Shown: in pieces, positions 62,795 to 64,000 of the stretch | Layout: each line of letters opens with the position of its first letter | Position numbering within the stretch: the first letter of the stretch is position 1 | DNA from: Micromonospora halophytica | GTDB taxonomy: Bacteria > Actinomycetota > Actinomycetes > Mycobacteriales > Micromonosporaceae | Length of the DNA stretch: 64,000 nucleotides | NCBI RefSeq assembly: GCF_900090245.1 | Contig: NZ_FMDN01000001.1 | Coordinates: 98,241-162,240 of the forward strand | Direction of reading: 5' to 3' | The notes under the pieces: generated by a model | What the model was told of the DNA's origin: nothing | Seen by the model: only the letters and a program-made list of their open reading frames with translations | Databases searched by the model: none | Position numbers and translations under genes: made by a program

Positions 62795-63850
62795 ATGAGC
62801 ACGTCCCCCGTCGCACTGCCCCGCCCGACGCTGCTGCCCGGCCTGACCCGGCTCTGGCGTGACCGGCACACCCTGCAACTCGGACTCGATCCGGGCCGCG
62901 CCGTCCTGCTGGAGGTGGCCGACCCGCGCGCCGCCCGGCTGCTCGACCTGCTCGACGGCAGCCGCAGCGAGCGCGCCGTCCTGACCGACGCGACCCTGCG
63001 GATCGGCCCCGACGCGGCCCGCGCCCTGCTCGACGCGCTGCGTTCCGCCGGTCTGGTCGTACCCGCGCACACCCTGCTCCCCCGCGACCTCGCCGGCCCG
63101 GCGCGGAGCCGGCTCGCGGCGGAGGCCACCGCCCTGGCACTGGCCTCGCCCGCGTTGCCCGGCACGCCGGCCCAGGTGCTCCGCCGCCGACGGGCCGCCC
63201 GGGTCGTGGTCACCGGCGCCGGCCGGCTCGGCGGGCCGGTCGCCGTCGCGCTGGCCCAGGCCGGGGTGGGTCATGTGGCGCCGGAGCTCACCGGGGCGGT
63301 CCACCCCGGCGATCTGGTCGGGACCGGGCTCAGCGCCGCCGACGTCGGACGTCCGCTGGCCGGCGCGCTGCGCGCGGCGATCACCCGGGTCGCCCCCGGC
63401 ACGGTCACCCGGTCACCCGGTCGTGGACGGGTCGAGCTGGTGGTCCAGCTCGGCGCGGACCGCCCGGCCGCGCTGCTCGCCGCCGGGTACGCCCGCCGTC
63501 GCCAACCGCACCTGCTGCTCGGCCTGCGGGAGGGCGTGCCGGTGATCGGGCCGCTGGTGCGGCCACCGGTCGGCCCCTGCCTGCACTGCCTGGACCTGCA
63601 CCGCATCGACCGGGACCCGGGCTGGCCGACGCTCGCCGCCCAGCTCGCCACCGATCCGGCCGACCAGGCGTGCGGCGCCGCCACCCTGCTCTCCGCCGTC
63701 GGGTACGCGGTCGCCGAGGCACTCGCCCAGCTCGACGGCGGCACCCCGGAGACGCTGGGCTGCGCCGTCGAGATCGGCGCGGCCGGCCGATTCCGGCGAC
63801 GCGTCTGGCCACCGCACCCCGCCTGCGACTGCTCCGGACGGCGTCGCTGA
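62795..63850 (+). CDS. Cyclodehydratase/ThiF-like protein (TOMM-type E1 domain), orphan
   Basis: A 351-residue protein related to the E1-like ocin-ThiF/cyclodehydratase proteins of azole-forming RiPP pathways. The N-terminal 110 residues resemble a winged leader-peptide-binding region (LLDLLDGSRSERAVL); then comes a Rossmann start RVVVTGAGRLGGPVAVALAQ, and zinc ligands in GPCLHCLDLH and a C-terminal PACDCSG. No YcaO gene or precursor peptide is nearby. ATG has CACGAT 8 bases upstream. The next gene is an ABC1/UbiB kinase. Confidence 0.75.
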   Translation: MSTSPVALPRPTLLPGLTRLWRDRHTLQLGLDPGRAVLLEVADPRAARLLDLLDGSRSERAVLTDATLRIGPDAARALLDALRSAGLVVPAHTLLPRDLAGPARSRLAAEATALALASPALPGTPAQVLRRRRAARVVVTGAGRLGGPVAVALAQAGVGHVAPELTGAVHPGDLVGTGLSAADVGRPLAGALRAAITRVAPGTVTRSPGRGRVELVVQLGADRPAALLAAGYARRRQPHLLLGLREGVPVIGPLVRPPVGPCLHCLDLHRIDRDPGWPTLAAQLATDPADQACGAATLLSAVGYAVAEALAQLDGGTPETLGCAVEIGAAGRFRRRVWPPHPACDCSGRRR

Positions 63851-63919
63851 CGGGGGATGACTGGGGCCAGCCCGGCTCTGGAGCAGCCGCGGGCCCCCGA
63901 AGTCGGTAACAATGACCGG

Positions 63920-64000
63920 GTGACCGACATCCCGCGCCGGGCCGTGTCCCGCACCGCCAAGCTCGCCGCTCTGCCGCTCGGCTTCGCCGGCCGGACCGTC
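63920..64000 (+). CDS. ABC1/UbiB (AarF) family kinase, 5' end only
   Basis: The first 27 codons are in the window: MTDIPRRAVSRTAKLAALPL then GFAGRTV, the characteristic N terminus of actinobacterial AarF/UbiB atypical kinases. GTG 63920 follows AACAAT by 6 bases. The catalytic part is outside the window, so only the N-terminal match supports the call. Confidence 0.72.
   Translation, partial: MTDIPRRAVSRTAKLAALPLGFAGRTV

Overview
This is a high-GC (about 72% by eye) actinobacterial chromosome segment, most likely from Micromonosporaceae (Micromonospora or a close relative). The evidence is the content: a multifunctional 2-oxoglutarate decarboxylase, two WhiB regulators, the SigR-RsrA redox pair, nickel superoxide dismutase with its maturation protease, PdtaS, SARP and MacS regulators, and many start codons lying 6-8 nt after a TANNNT box, which implies leaderless transcripts. 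Start codons are often GTG, and one appears to be CTG. No transposase, integrase, CRISPR array, rRNA or large biosynthetic cluster was seen.

Layout. 1-7.2 kb: central carbon (kgd end, pta-ackA). 7.2-11 kb: small membrane protein, lipoprotein hydrolase, quinone-oxidoreductase-like enzyme, malic enzyme. 11-14.9 kb: divergent sodX/sodN, acetyltransferase, anti-sigma-like kinase, lipid kinase, and whiB1 behind a long leader with two CRP-like sites. 15-18.8 kb: sulfate-reduction operon on the minus strand, headed by a Cys-containing leader peptide. 19-25.4 kb: glycosyltransferase, PdtaS kinase, SIS protein, TPR protein. 25.5-29 kb: MFS exporter with divergent TetR and a tandem operator, biotinyl carrier, and a 24-residue bL37-like ribosomal gene. 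29-33.3 kb: an accessory-looking block (LuxR, SARP, secreted M23-VCBS protein). 33.4-41.2 kb: rsrA-sigR, a second WhiB, YedK, aroA, rsgA, hisN, EamA. 41.2-48.4 kb: glycosyltransferase, SDR, STAS-ATPase fusion, DUF5709 protein with a SigB-like promoter, MacS-type two-component system, RsbW-like ATPase, PRPP synthetase. 48.4-54.6 kb: glpK, purC, orphan solute-binding lipoprotein, two identical initiator tRNA genes, ECF sigma and its putative membrane partner. 54.7-64 kb: UPF0182 protein, YlbL-type protease, DUF2342 protein, palindromic repeat block, YgjP-like peptidase, DUF5679 ribbon, three perfect DnaA boxes, an orphan cyclodehydratase-like E1 protein and the start of an ABC1/UbiB kinase.

How it works together. 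The order whiB1, pdtaS, biotinyl TB7.3-like protein, rsrA, sigR, aroA, rsgA and the set UPF0182, YlbL, DUF2342, UbiB resemble the Rv3193c-Rv3228c neighbourhoods of Mycobacterium tuberculosis as I remember them, so much of the window is conserved backbone with lineage-specific insertions. Redox and sulfur handling is a recurring theme (NiSOD, SigR-RsrA, WhiB Fe-S proteins, sulfate reduction). A second theme is partner-switching regulation: three RsbW-type ATPases and a SigB-type promoter, but no cognate SigB-family sigma gene. The most unusual non-coding items are the DnaA-box cluster, the paired CRP-like sites before whiB1, the large palindrome near 61.2 kb, the tandem TetR operator and the back-to-back leaderless promoters near 13.26 kb.
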